Below, in pieces: positions 50,286-58,872 of a stretch of DNA of 64,000 nt. Numbering within the stretch: position 1 is the stretch's first letter; each line of letters opens with the position of its first letter. Source of the stretch: Cyanobium usitatum str. Tous (GTDB lineage Bacteria > Cyanobacteriota > Cyanobacteriia > PCC-6307 > Cyanobiaceae); assembly GCF_003011885.1 (NCBI RefSeq), contig NZ_PXXO01000007.1, forward strand, positions 1-64,000, in the 5' to 3' direction. Below the pieces are notes generated by a model. That model saw only the letters and a program-made list of their open reading frames with translations. It was not told where the DNA came from and did no database searches. Made by a program: the position numbers and the translations under genes.

Positions 50286-51962
50286 ATGACCTCCGCTACC
50301 TTCCCGCCCAGTCCTCCCGAAAACACCTCCTGGAGCCGCTACTTCGGCTTCAACACCGATGCCAAGGTTATTGGCATTCAATATATAGTCACGGCCTTTT
50401 TCTTCTTTCTAATCGGTGGCCTGCTGGCCATGATCATCCGGGGAGAGCTGATAACACCACCTGCTGATCTGGTGGATCGCACGGTGTACAACGGCATCTA
50501 CACGATGCACGGAACCATCATGCTGTTCCTGTTCATCTTTCCGGTGCTGAATGGCCTCAACAACCTGCTGATCCCCACAATGATCGGCGCTCCAGATATG
50601 GCCTTTCCGCGGCTAAATGCGGTGGCCTTCTGGCTGGTGCCCATTTTTGGTGCTCTGTTGATCGGCAGCTTTTTCGTTCCTGGTGGGCCGGCCTATTCCG
50701 GCTGGTGGTCCTATCCACCGGTTAGCACCCAGAACCCGCTGGGCCACTTTATTAATGGCCAAGGCCTGTGGATCACAGCCGTGGCCCTTTCGGGGGTTTC
50801 CTCGATCATGGGGGCGATCAATTTCGTGACCACGATTCTGCGGATGCGGTCTCCTGGCATGGGTTTCTTCATGATGCCCGTGTATTGCTGGACGGCTCTT
50901 GCCGCCCAAAGCCTGCAGTTGATCGGGCTGCCGGCCCTTACCGGTGGGGCGGTGATGTTGCTGATGGACCTCAGCTTTGGCACCAGCTTTTATCAGCCAG
51001 AGGGAGGTGGCGACCCAGTGCTTTATCAGCACTTTTTCTGGTTTTATTCCCACCCGGCAGTGTACGTAATCATTCTGCCAGTATTTGGTATCTTCTCGGA
51101 GCTGTTCCCGGTTTACTCACGCAAGCCACTGTTTGGCTACGTCTACGTCTGCCTAGCCTCCTTCATCATCGTGGCACTGGGTTTAGTTGTGTGGGTGCAC
51201 CACATGTTCCCCAGTGGGGTGGCGCAGTGGATGCGCAACTTCTTTATGTTTTCCACCATGCTGATTGCCGTTCCCACGGGGGTGAAGGTGTTTGCCTGGC
51301 TGGGAACTATTTGGCGCGGCAAACTTCGACTCACCACACCGATGCTTTTTTGCCTGGGTGGCCTGTTCAACTTTGTATTTGCTGGCATCACCGGCATCAT
51401 GCTTGCCACGGTGCCGGTCGATATTCACGTATCAAACACCTATTTCGTGGTGGGTCATTTCCACTACGTGATCTATGGAGCAGCGGTGATGGGAATCTTT
51501 GCCGCTATCTATCACTGGTTTCCCAAATTTATTGGGCGCATGCCTTACGAGGGCCTTGGCAAGCTCCATTTCCTGCTCACCTTCATCGGTGCCAACCTCA
51601 ATTTTCTGCCCATGCACCCCCTCGGTTTGATGGGTATGCCCCGGCGGGTTTCGAGCTACGACCCGGAATTCGCTTTCTGGAACGTGCTTGCCAGCCTCGG
51701 CGCCTTCTTGCTGGGAGTGTCGATTATTCCCTTTCTCCTCAATATGGTGAGTGCCTGGGTGCGGGGCCCGAAAGCCCCCCATAACCCCTGGAATGCCATT
51801 GGTCTTGAGTGGCTGCTGCCATCACCGCCACCTGAAGACAACTTTGGTGAGCACGTGCCGACCGTGATTTCACGCCCCTATGGTTACGGCACTGGAGCGC
51901 CACTGGTTGAGCACCAGGCAGAGATTGAAAAGCAGCTCACCCTTCAGGAGGCCAGCGCATGA
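50286..51962 (+). CDS. ctaD: Cytochrome oxidase subunit I (A2-type heme-copper oxidase)
   Basis: 558 residues, about 12 helices. YTMHGTIMLFLFIFPVLNGL carries a heme His; WFYSHPAVYVIILPVFGIFS has the CuB His and cross-linked Tyr; VWVHHMFPSGVAQWMRNFFM has the other CuB His pair; HFHYVIYGAAVMGIFAAIYH carries the heme a3 and heme a His. In WFYSHPAVY the usual Glu of HPEVY is replaced by Ala and preceded by Tyr-Ser (residues 254-255), the A2-type D-channel signature. It reduces O2 to water and pumps protons. Stop overlaps ctaE by four bases. Confidence 0.96.
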   Translation: MTSATFPPSPPENTSWSRYFGFNTDAKVIGIQYIVTAFFFFLIGGLLAMIIRGELITPPADLVDRTVYNGIYTMHGTIMLFLFIFPVLNGLNNLLIPTMIGAPDMAFPRLNAVAFWLVPIFGALLIGSFFVPGGPAYSGWWSYPPVSTQNPLGHFINGQGLWITAVALSGVSSIMGAINFVTTILRMRSPGMGFFMMPVYCWTALAAQSLQLIGLPALTGGAVMLLMDLSFGTSFYQPEGGGDPVLYQHFFWFYSHPAVYVIILPVFGIFSELFPVYSRKPLFGYVYVCLASFIIVALGLVVWVHHMFPSGVAQWMRNFFMFSTMLIAVPTGVKVFAWLGTIWRGKLRLTTPMLFCLGGLFNFVFAGITGIMLATVPVDIHVSNTYFVVGHFHYVIYGAAVMGIFAAIYHWFPKFIGRMPYEGLGKLHFLLTFIGANLNFLPMHPLGLMGMPRRVSSYDPEFAFWNVLASLGAFLLGVSIIPFLLNMVSAWVRGPKAPHNPWNAIGLEWLLPSPPPEDNFGEHVPTVISRPYGYGTGAPLVEHQAEIEKQLTLQEASA

Positions 51963-52537
51963 CTGCTACACCTCATTTGAACACTGAGCACCCGAAGCAC
52001 AATCTCACGGGCTTCATCATCTTTCTCTGTTCTGAGAGTGTCATCTTTTTGGCATTCTTTAGTGGTTTTGCCCTGCTGAAAACCGCTGCGCTCAATTGGC
52101 TACCCCCCGGTGTGGAAGGCCTCGAGTGGCGTACGCCCCTGCTCAACACGGTGGTATTGATTTCTAGCTCGGGCACGATCTGGCTGGCAGAGCGCTGCAT
52201 GAGCAAGGGGAATCTGATGGGCTTTCGGGCTTTTTGGCTTCTCACAATGGCCCTTGGTGCCTATTTCCTCTACGGCCAAGCCGTTGAGTGGAGTGGTCTG
52301 CAGTTTGGCTTCACCAGTGGTGTATTCGGCGGCACCTTTTATCTGCTTACAGGCTTCCACGGCTTGCATGTGGCCACGGGGGTGTTTTTGATGGGATTGA
52401 TGCTGGTGAAATCTTTCATCCCCCAGAACTATGCGGGTGGAGAGCAGGGTGTTCAGGCCACATCCCTGTTCTGGCACTTTGTGGATGTGATTTGGATCAT
52501 CCTCTTCGTTCTCCTTTACGTCTGGCAGCGCAGCTGA
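51959..52537 (+). CDS. ctaE: Cytochrome oxidase subunit III
   Basis: 192 residues, five predicted helices, the short form without the first two helices of mitochondrial-type subunit III. FIIFLCSESVIFLAFFSGFA, LNTVVLISSSGTIWLAERCM, GGTFYLLTGFHGLHVATGVF and FWHFVDVIWIILFVLLYVWQ are the conserved segments. It stabilises subunit I. The start overlaps ctaD (ATGA), and only ten bases separate the stop from the first GMC oxidoreductase, so oxidase and dehydrogenase genes are very probably one transcript. Confidence 0.95.
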   Translation: MTATPHLNTEHPKHNLTGFIIFLCSESVIFLAFFSGFALLKTAALNWLPPGVEGLEWRTPLLNTVVLISSSGTIWLAERCMSKGNLMGFRAFWLLTMALGAYFLYGQAVEWSGLQFGFTSGVFGGTFYLLTGFHGLHVATGVFLMGLMLVKSFIPQNYAGGEQGVQATSLFWHFVDVIWIILFVLLYVWQRS

Positions 52538-52547
52538 GGAACCATCC

Positions 52548-54065
52548 ATGATCATCGACGACAACCATTACGACGTAATTGTCATTGGCAGTGGAGCTGC
52601 CGGTGGCACCCTTGCCAATTCGCTTGCCTCGTCAGGATTGGCAGTGCTGTTGCTGGAGCGGGGCCAGCAGATGCCCCTCGCTGATCAGAACGTCGCCGAT
52701 GTGGATTTGTTCCGCAAGGATCGCTACCACCCCAAGGAGCAATGGTTTGGCACCGACGGGGATCCCTTTTCGCCTCAGACGATCTACGCCCTAGGCGGCA
52801 ACACCAAGATCTGGGGTGGGGTGCTCGAGCGGCTGAGGGAGCAGGAGTTTGCCGGCCTGCATTTCCAGGGCGGGCAGGCTCCAGCCTGGGGTCTTAGCTA
52901 CGCAGATTTCGAACCCTGGTACGACCAAGCTGAGGCCCTATATCGGGTGCATGGTCAGCGGGGTGTGGATCCCACCGAACCCCGAGCGGCCGCGAACTAC
53001 AGCATGGCCCCCAAGCCCGTGGAGCCGTTCTTTGAGGAGTTGCGGCTGGCTTTGGTTCGCCAGGGGCTGAATCCCTATTCCCTGCCGCTGAGCTGGTCCC
53101 AGTCCAGCGCCGATCCCAGTGGTGACGCGGAGTTGTTTGGGGTGGATCCGGCCCGGGCTTCCGCCACGGTGATGGTGCGCACCGGAGCTGAGGTGCAACG
53201 TCTGCACGTCAACCCCAGCGGAACTGAGGTTCGGGGTGTTGAAGCGCGGCTGGATGGTCAGAGCTGGCTGTTTTTTGGTCATCAGGTGGTGCTAGCTGCA
53301 GGCGCCATCAACAGCTCCGCGATCCTGCTGCGTTCAGCTACCGACCGCCATCCGCGTGGCTTAGCAAACGGCTCCGACCAGGTGGGCCGCAACCTCATGA
53401 AGCTGCAGCTCACCTCCATCCTGCAGCTCGCCACTGAAGCCAACAGCGGTCGCTATGGGCGCAGTTACGGCATCAACGACTACCTCTGGGGCGACAAGAA
53501 CGTCTCCTTCCCGCTGGGCTCGATTCAGAACGGTGGCGGTGTTTTGCAGGATGCCCTGTTTGCTGAATCGCCGCCGGTGCTGTCCCTGGTGACCAAGCTG
53601 CTGCCCAACTTCGGCCTTGAGCAGCTCGCCTCCCGCTCGATCTGCTGGTGGGCCATGAGTCCGGTGCTGCCCGATCCCCACAACCGCGTCAGTTTGCGGG
53701 GGGATCGTATTCAGATCACCTATCAGGCCAACAACCGCGAGGCCCATGACCGCCTCGTGTACCGCTGGATCGACACCCTCAAGGCGGTGGAGGCCGATCC
53801 GGATTGCCATGTGGTGAAGGAGGCCCCCACCCATCCCCGCGGTGAGGCGCCCCTATCGGCCATGGGCTACAGCTGCGGCACCTGTCGCATGGGCGATAAC
53901 CCGGCCACGTCGGTGGTTGATCTGCAGGGCCGCAGCCACGAGGTGGCCAACCTCACCATCGCCGATGCCAGTGTTTTCCCGGCCTGTCCGGCCATGGGCT
54001 TCGGTCTCACCGTGATCGCCAATGCCCTGCGCATCGCCGCTGGCCTCAAGGCATCCCTCCGATGA
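52548..54065 (+). CDS. GMC-family flavoprotein oxidoreductase 1
   Basis: 505 residues, no signal peptide. YDVIVIGSGAAGGTLANSLA is the FAD-binding dinucleotide motif; GGNTKIWGGVLERLREQEF, PAWGLSYADFEPWYDQAEAL, HPRGLANGSDQVGRNLMKLQ and the C-terminal FGLTVIANALRIAAGL are typical of GMC sugar/alcohol dehydrogenases. GTCRMGDNPATSVVD near the end contains the conserved region with the active-site neighbourhood. The usual His of the active site is not obvious (SVFPACPAMGFGLT). It lacks the cysteine cluster of GMC 2. Stop overlaps the GH63 start by four bases. Confidence 0.92.
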   Translation: MIIDDNHYDVIVIGSGAAGGTLANSLASSGLAVLLLERGQQMPLADQNVADVDLFRKDRYHPKEQWFGTDGDPFSPQTIYALGGNTKIWGGVLERLREQEFAGLHFQGGQAPAWGLSYADFEPWYDQAEALYRVHGQRGVDPTEPRAAANYSMAPKPVEPFFEELRLALVRQGLNPYSLPLSWSQSSADPSGDAELFGVDPARASATVMVRTGAEVQRLHVNPSGTEVRGVEARLDGQSWLFFGHQVVLAAGAINSSAILLRSATDRHPRGLANGSDQVGRNLMKLQLTSILQLATEANSGRYGRSYGINDYLWGDKNVSFPLGSIQNGGGVLQDALFAESPPVLSLVTKLLPNFGLEQLASRSICWWAMSPVLPDPHNRVSLRGDRIQITYQANNREAHDRLVYRWIDTLKAVEADPDCHVVKEAPTHPRGEAPLSAMGYSCGTCRMGDNPATSVVDLQGRSHEVANLTIADASVFPACPAMGFGLTVIANALRIAAGLKASLR

Positions 54066-56758
54066 CGTCAACGCCCCCTGTGCCCACTAATCCCGAAGCC
54101 GCTCGCATCCTGGAGCGCGACCAGGAACTCCAGCCCTGGACCTTGTGGGGCAGTTATCTGCCCGATCGCCAGTGGGGCACGGTGCGGGAGGACTACTCCG
54201 CCGATGGCGATGCCTGGCGCTCCTTCCCCCACGACCAGGCCCGCTCGCGGGTGTATCGCTGGGGCGAAGACGGTTTATTGGGAATCTGCGACGAAGAGTG
54301 CCGGCTCTGCTTCTCCCTGGCGATGTGGAATGGCGTCGATCCGATCCTCAAGGAGCGGCCATTCGGCCTGGGCAACCCCGAGGGCAACCACGGTGAAGAT
54401 CTCAAGGATTACTACTTCCACCTCGCCAACACCCCCACCCACAGCTTCATGCGGGGGCTCTACAAGTATCCCCAGGCCGAATTCCCCTACCAGCAGCTGG
54501 TGGATGAAAACGGTCGCCGCAGCCGCAGCGAGCCCGAATACGAGCTGGTGGATACGGGCATCTTTGATGCCAGTCGCTACTTCGACGTTGTCATTGAATA
54601 CGCCAAGGCCTCAGCTACCGATCTGCTGATCCGCATCCGGGTTACCAACCGCGGGCCCGATCCGGCCCCTCTCACCCTGTTGCCCACCCTGTGGATGCGC
54701 AACACCTGGGGTTGGGGCTATCCCGATGAGCAGCGCCAGCCGATGGCCCTGGATGGTGATGTTGTGGTTACCGGTGATCTGCCCCACCTAGGGGTTTACG
54801 AGCTGCTCTGCCGGGATGGGGGCAGCTGGTTGTTCACCGACAACGAGACCAACCATCAGCATCTCTATGGCGAGCCCAATCCCACCCCGTATCAGAAGGA
54901 TGGCTTTCACCGCTATGTGATCGGCGCTGAGGCGGCGGCGATCAATCCAGCCCAGTGCGGCACCAAGGCGGCCCGCCGGTTGCAGCGCACCCTGGCGCCA
55001 GCGGAGGAGTGGGTTGTCGAATTGCGCCTGAGGCAACGGTTGGATGGGCGCGCGCCTGACGCCCATGCCGATGCTGAATCTCCCTTCGGTCCCACCTTTG
55101 ATGCGCTATTCCAGGCGCGGGAGGCGGAGTGTGTCCAGTTCTTTGAGCACACCATGCCGGGCCTCAACGCCGAGGACCGCTTGATCCATACCTCAGCCCT
55201 GGCGGGGCTGCTGTGGTGCAAGAAGTACTACGGCTGGAGTGTGCTGCGCTGGCTGGAGGGGGACCCAACCCAACCGACCCCGCCGGCCAACCGCTGGGAC
55301 ACCGATACGGCTCTGTGGAGCCGGCTCCATGCCCACCATGTGATCTCGATGCCGGATGCCTGGGAGTACCCCTACTTCTGCCAGTGGGATCTGATGTTCC
55401 ACGCGGTGGCCTTCGCCATCTTCGATCCAGAGGTGGCCAAGCAGCAGGCGATGTTGCTGCGCAGCCCCCACTACACAGCCCCCAGCGCCCAAACCCCCGC
55501 CTATGAGTGGGCTCTCTCCGATCCCAATCCGCCGATCGGCGCCTGGGCGGCGATGCGGATATACCAAATCGATCGCAAACACACCGGCCAGGCCGATCAG
55601 CCCTTCCTGCGGGCCGCCCTGCGCAAGCTGTTGCTCGAATACGGCTGGTGGGCCAACCGCAACGATCGCTCCGGCGACAACGTGTTTGAGGGGGGGTTTC
55701 TAGGCCTCGACAACATCGCCGTTTTTGATCGGCGTTTCCCCCTGGCCGATGGCAGCCGCATTGAGCAGTGCGATGGCACGGCCTGGATGGCTTCCCTCAG
55801 CCTAAATCTGCTCAACATCTCGGTGGAGCTGAGCCGTGAGGAGCCTGAGTATGCCGACACCTGCGAGCGCTTTGTTTACGACTTCACGCAACTGGCCATC
55901 ACCCTCAATACTCCTTCAGAAAGAGGCTTCCTGAACTGGGATGACGACGATGGCTTTTACTACGACGTGATCAAGCGGCCCGACGGCAGCACCGACTACC
56001 TGCGCACTCGCTCCCTTTCGGGTTTGGTTCCCCTGCTGGCGGTGGCGAGTTTTGACCGTGAAACCGTGGGTCGCCTGCCCGTGCTTGATGTGCTCAAAAG
56101 CATGGCCTGGTTTGTGCATGAGCGCACCACGCCCACCTGGCTAGAACACAATTTAGGCCAGTGGCATAACGACCGTATCCTCTACACCCTCGTGCCGGAG
56201 GATCGCCTGCGGCGGATCTGTGAGCGGATGTTTGATGAAGAGGAATTCCTCTCCTCCTACGGAATCCGCTCCCTCTCCAAGGTGTACGAAGACCATCCCT
56301 ATTCGTTCACAGAGGGCTCCGATAGTCAGACCCTCACCTACAGCCCTGGGGACAGTCCTGTGGCGATGTTTGGCGGCAATTCCAATTGGCGTGGGCCGGT
56401 GTGGATGCCAATCAACTTCCTGCTGATTGAGTCATTGCAGAAATACGCCCATTACTACGGGGACAATTTCAAGGTGGAGTTCCCCACGCGCTCCGGCAAC
56501 TGGCTCAATCTCTGGGAGGTGTCGCTCGAGCTCGAGAAGCGCCTGGTGGGACTCTTCAGGCGGGATAAATCCGGGCGGAGGGCCTTCAATGGTGATGTGG
56601 AGTTGTTCCAGAACGATCCCCACTGGCGGGATCTGATCCAGTTCAACGAATATTTTCACGGAGATAATGGCCGGGGTGTGGGTGCTTCCCACCAGACCGG
56701 ATGGAGCGCCACCGTCGCCAAGATGGTCAACCAGTTGAGTCGTTATTCATCTGGTTAA
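54062..56758 (+). CDS. GH63-like glucosidase (MGH1-type)
   Basis: 898 residues, cytoplasmic. The N-terminal part has LWGSYLPDRQWGTVREDYSA and SRVYRWGEDGLLGICDEECR; the (alpha/alpha)6-barrel part has QWDLMFHAVAFAIFDPEVAK, NRSGDNVFEGGFLGLDNIAV, LNWDDDDGFYYDVIKRPDGS and NWRGPVWMPINFLLIESLQK. This matches GH63-like/MGH1 glucosidases, which in bacteria cleave glucosylglycerate or mannosylglycerate and related alpha-glucosides. It overlaps the preceding GMC gene (ATGA) and is 47 bases before the next. In this context it would release the sugar that the flavoproteins oxidise. Substrate not proven. Confidence 0.9.
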   Translation: MTSTPPVPTNPEAARILERDQELQPWTLWGSYLPDRQWGTVREDYSADGDAWRSFPHDQARSRVYRWGEDGLLGICDEECRLCFSLAMWNGVDPILKERPFGLGNPEGNHGEDLKDYYFHLANTPTHSFMRGLYKYPQAEFPYQQLVDENGRRSRSEPEYELVDTGIFDASRYFDVVIEYAKASATDLLIRIRVTNRGPDPAPLTLLPTLWMRNTWGWGYPDEQRQPMALDGDVVVTGDLPHLGVYELLCRDGGSWLFTDNETNHQHLYGEPNPTPYQKDGFHRYVIGAEAAAINPAQCGTKAARRLQRTLAPAEEWVVELRLRQRLDGRAPDAHADAESPFGPTFDALFQAREAECVQFFEHTMPGLNAEDRLIHTSALAGLLWCKKYYGWSVLRWLEGDPTQPTPPANRWDTDTALWSRLHAHHVISMPDAWEYPYFCQWDLMFHAVAFAIFDPEVAKQQAMLLRSPHYTAPSAQTPAYEWALSDPNPPIGAWAAMRIYQIDRKHTGQADQPFLRAALRKLLLEYGWWANRNDRSGDNVFEGGFLGLDNIAVFDRRFPLADGSRIEQCDGTAWMASLSLNLLNISVELSREEPEYADTCERFVYDFTQLAITLNTPSERGFLNWDDDDGFYYDVIKRPDGSTDYLRTRSLSGLVPLLAVASFDRETVGRLPVLDVLKSMAWFVHERTTPTWLEHNLGQWHNDRILYTLVPEDRLRRICERMFDEEEFLSSYGIRSLSKVYEDHPYSFTEGSDSQTLTYSPGDSPVAMFGGNSNWRGPVWMPINFLLIESLQKYAHYYGDNFKVEFPTRSGNWLNLWEVSLELEKRLVGLFRRDKSGRRAFNGDVELFQNDPHWRDLIQFNEYFHGDNGRGVGASHQTGWSATVAKMVNQLSRYSSG

Positions 56759-56805
56759 CGCAAGGGACTGCCTGCTTCTTTTTCGACTGCCTCCTCTACT
56801 CAGCC

Positions 56806-58446
56806 ATGGCTCATCCTTCTAATCGCACCGAGCTTCCTGGTCCTTCCCTGGCAATTTCGCCCTTGCCGAATGCCGGCCAGTTGGAGGTGGCCGATGGGGC
56901 CCACTTTGATGTGGTGATCATCGGCAGCGGTGCCGGCGGCGGCACCCTGGCGCGCCACCTGGCCCCCAGCGGCCTGAAGATTCTGGTGCTGGAGCGTGGC
57001 GACTGGCTCCCGCAAGAACCCCAGAACTGGGATGCGGAGGAGGTCTTCCAGAAGGGTCGCTATGTCTCCAAGGATGTGTGGCACGACAAGCACGGCAAGC
57101 CGTTTCAGCCCGGCAGCCATTACTTCGTCGGTGGGGCTACCAAGATGTATGGCGCGGCCCACTTCCGGCTGCGGCAGCAGGATTTTGAGCAGCTTCATCA
57201 CTTCGATGGCATTTCGCCAGCCTGGCCCCTGCGTTACAGCGACTTCGAGCCCTATTACCAGCGGGCGGAAGAGATGTACCACGTGCATGGTCAGCGGGGT
57301 GAAGATCCCACCGAGCCCCCCTGCAGCGGCCCCTATCCCCATCCGCCGGTGGCCCATGAGCCCCGTATCCAGAAGCTGGTGGATGATCTGCGCTTGGCCG
57401 GATTGCATCCCTTCCATGCCCCTACCGGGGTGATGCTGGATGAGGCCAACATGGCCTTCAGCCGTTGCCGCAGATGCAATTGCTGCGATGGCTTCCCCTG
57501 TCTGGTGCATGCCAAATCCGATGCGGACGTGCTCGGCATGCGGCCGGCCCTGGCTGCTCCGAATGTCTCGCTACTCACCCGGGCCCATGTGCGCCGCCTG
57601 CAGACCGACGCCTCGGGCCGCAGCGTGCAGGCCGTGCAGCTGGAGCGGGATGGTCAACCGATGACCGTGCGGGGTGATGTGGTGGTGGTGAGTTGTGGTG
57701 CCGCCAATACGGCCCGGCTGCTGCTGATGTCAGCCAACGACCAGCACCCCCGCGGGCTGGCCAACAGCTCCGACCAGGTGGGACGCAATTACATGTCCCA
57801 CAACAGCAAGGCGATGGTGGCCCTGGCCCACGAGCCCAATACCACCGTGTTCCAGAAGACGCTTTCGATCAACGATTGGTATCTGGGGGATGCCGACTTT
57901 GACTACCCGATGGGCAATATCCAGATGACGGGTAAGACCAACGGCACGATCATGAAGGGCTATGCGCCGCTCGAAACCTTCGTGATGCCGGGTTGGTCGA
58001 TGGACAAAATCGCTGAGCACGCTGTCGATTTCTGGATCTCATCGGAAGATCTGCCCGACCCCAACAACCGGGTGACCATCGATGGCGAGGGCCAGATTCA
58101 TCTGGACTACACGCCCAACAACCCAACCGCCGCCCAGCGGCTCTACGGCCGGCTTACCGGGATGCTGGACCAGCTCTATCTCAAGAAGCATTTGGTGGAG
58201 CGCCAGATTTATGTCAAGAACGCCATGGGTATTGCCGCCGTGGCGCACCAGGCCGGCACCTGCCGCTTCGGCGACGATCCGGCCACCTCAGTGCTGGACC
58301 TCAACTGCAAGGCCCATGACCTCGACAACCTCTACGTGGTCGATACCAGTTTCATGCCGACCATCGGCGCGGTGAACCCTTCACTCACGGCCATCGCCAA
58401 TGCCCTGCGGGTGGGCGACCATCTGCGGGAGCGTCTGGGGCGGTGA
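56806..58446 (+). CDS. GMC-family flavoprotein oxidoreductase 2 with cysteine cluster
   Basis: 546 residues from ATG 56806. FDVVIIGSGAGGGTLARHLA is the FAD motif; GGATKMYGAAHFRLRQQDF, HPRGLANSSDQVGRNYMSHN, AHQAGTCRFGDDPATSVLDL and VNPSLTAIANALRVGD follow. It is paralogous to GMC 1 but has CRRCNCCDGFPC (Cys 221, 224, 226, 227, 232), absent in GMC 1, which could bind a metal or iron-sulfur centre and relay electrons. No signal peptide. Directly downstream a truncated membrane protein begins without a gap. It likely oxidises a sugar or polyol and transfers electrons to quinone. Confidence 0.92.
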   Translation: MAHPSNRTELPGPSLAISPLPNAGQLEVADGAHFDVVIIGSGAGGGTLARHLAPSGLKILVLERGDWLPQEPQNWDAEEVFQKGRYVSKDVWHDKHGKPFQPGSHYFVGGATKMYGAAHFRLRQQDFEQLHHFDGISPAWPLRYSDFEPYYQRAEEMYHVHGQRGEDPTEPPCSGPYPHPPVAHEPRIQKLVDDLRLAGLHPFHAPTGVMLDEANMAFSRCRRCNCCDGFPCLVHAKSDADVLGMRPALAAPNVSLLTRAHVRRLQTDASGRSVQAVQLERDGQPMTVRGDVVVVSCGAANTARLLLMSANDQHPRGLANSSDQVGRNYMSHNSKAMVALAHEPNTTVFQKTLSINDWYLGDADFDYPMGNIQMTGKTNGTIMKGYAPLETFVMPGWSMDKIAEHAVDFWISSEDLPDPNNRVTIDGEGQIHLDYTPNNPTAAQRLYGRLTGMLDQLYLKKHLVERQIYVKNAMGIAAVAHQAGTCRFGDDPATSVLDLNCKAHDLDNLYVVDTSFMPTIGAVNPSLTAIANALRVGDHLRERLGR

Positions 58447-58809
58447 ATGTTGGCTGCTGATGCCTGGAGCTGGGTTCGTCGCCAGGCCGCCGATCCGGAA
58501 GGCCAGGTGTTGTTTGCCCTCGCTGGGCTGGTGACGCTCACAGTCGGTTGGGTCTGCTTCTGGCCGGTGCCCACGGAGGTGGTTGGCCGTGGCGTGAAGG
58601 TAGGAAGCGTGGCATCCGTGCCAGAAGTGCAACCTACCGATCATGTCGGTGGCCAGCACCCTGTGACGAACCCATGTCAGCGCCCGCTGGCACCGCATGG
58701 CCAATGGCCGGTGGAATCCGTTGACCTTCAAGCTGCCGAAGGCGGATTGGGATGGTGCTGTCCGTTCAGGGCAACCGGGGTACGATCTGCCTGTAGGGGC
58801 ATCAACTAA
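58447..58809 (+). pseudogene. Truncated membrane-fusion (HlyD/secretion)-like protein
   Basis: The frame begins directly after the GMC 2 stop (MLAADAWSWVRRQAADPEGQ) with one membrane helix, VLFALAGLVTLTVGWVCFW, then PVPTEVVGRGV, which resembles the opening of HlyD-type periplasmic adaptor proteins (helix, then P-T-x-V-x-G-x-G). After about base 58600 the sequence loses all similarity and the minus strand is open instead (LKVNGFHRPLAMRCQRALTW). I read this as a secretion gene cut off by a rearrangement. The frame ends at 58807-58809. Confidence 0.45.
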
Positions 58810-58872
58810 TAAACCCTTGACTGATGCAAATCGCCCCGAATCGTTTTTGGCTGTTTGTGAATCCGATTTCTG

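Noticed and set aside
50768-51784. 338-codon open frame in another frame of ctaD
   Set aside because: It lies within subunit I, is rich in Arg/His/Leu/Pro and shows no homology.
58381-58731. Minus-strand frame with LKVNGFHRPLAMRCQRALTW as a transposase end
   Set aside because: It looked IS-like but I could not match it to any transposase family, so it is not reported as a mobile element.
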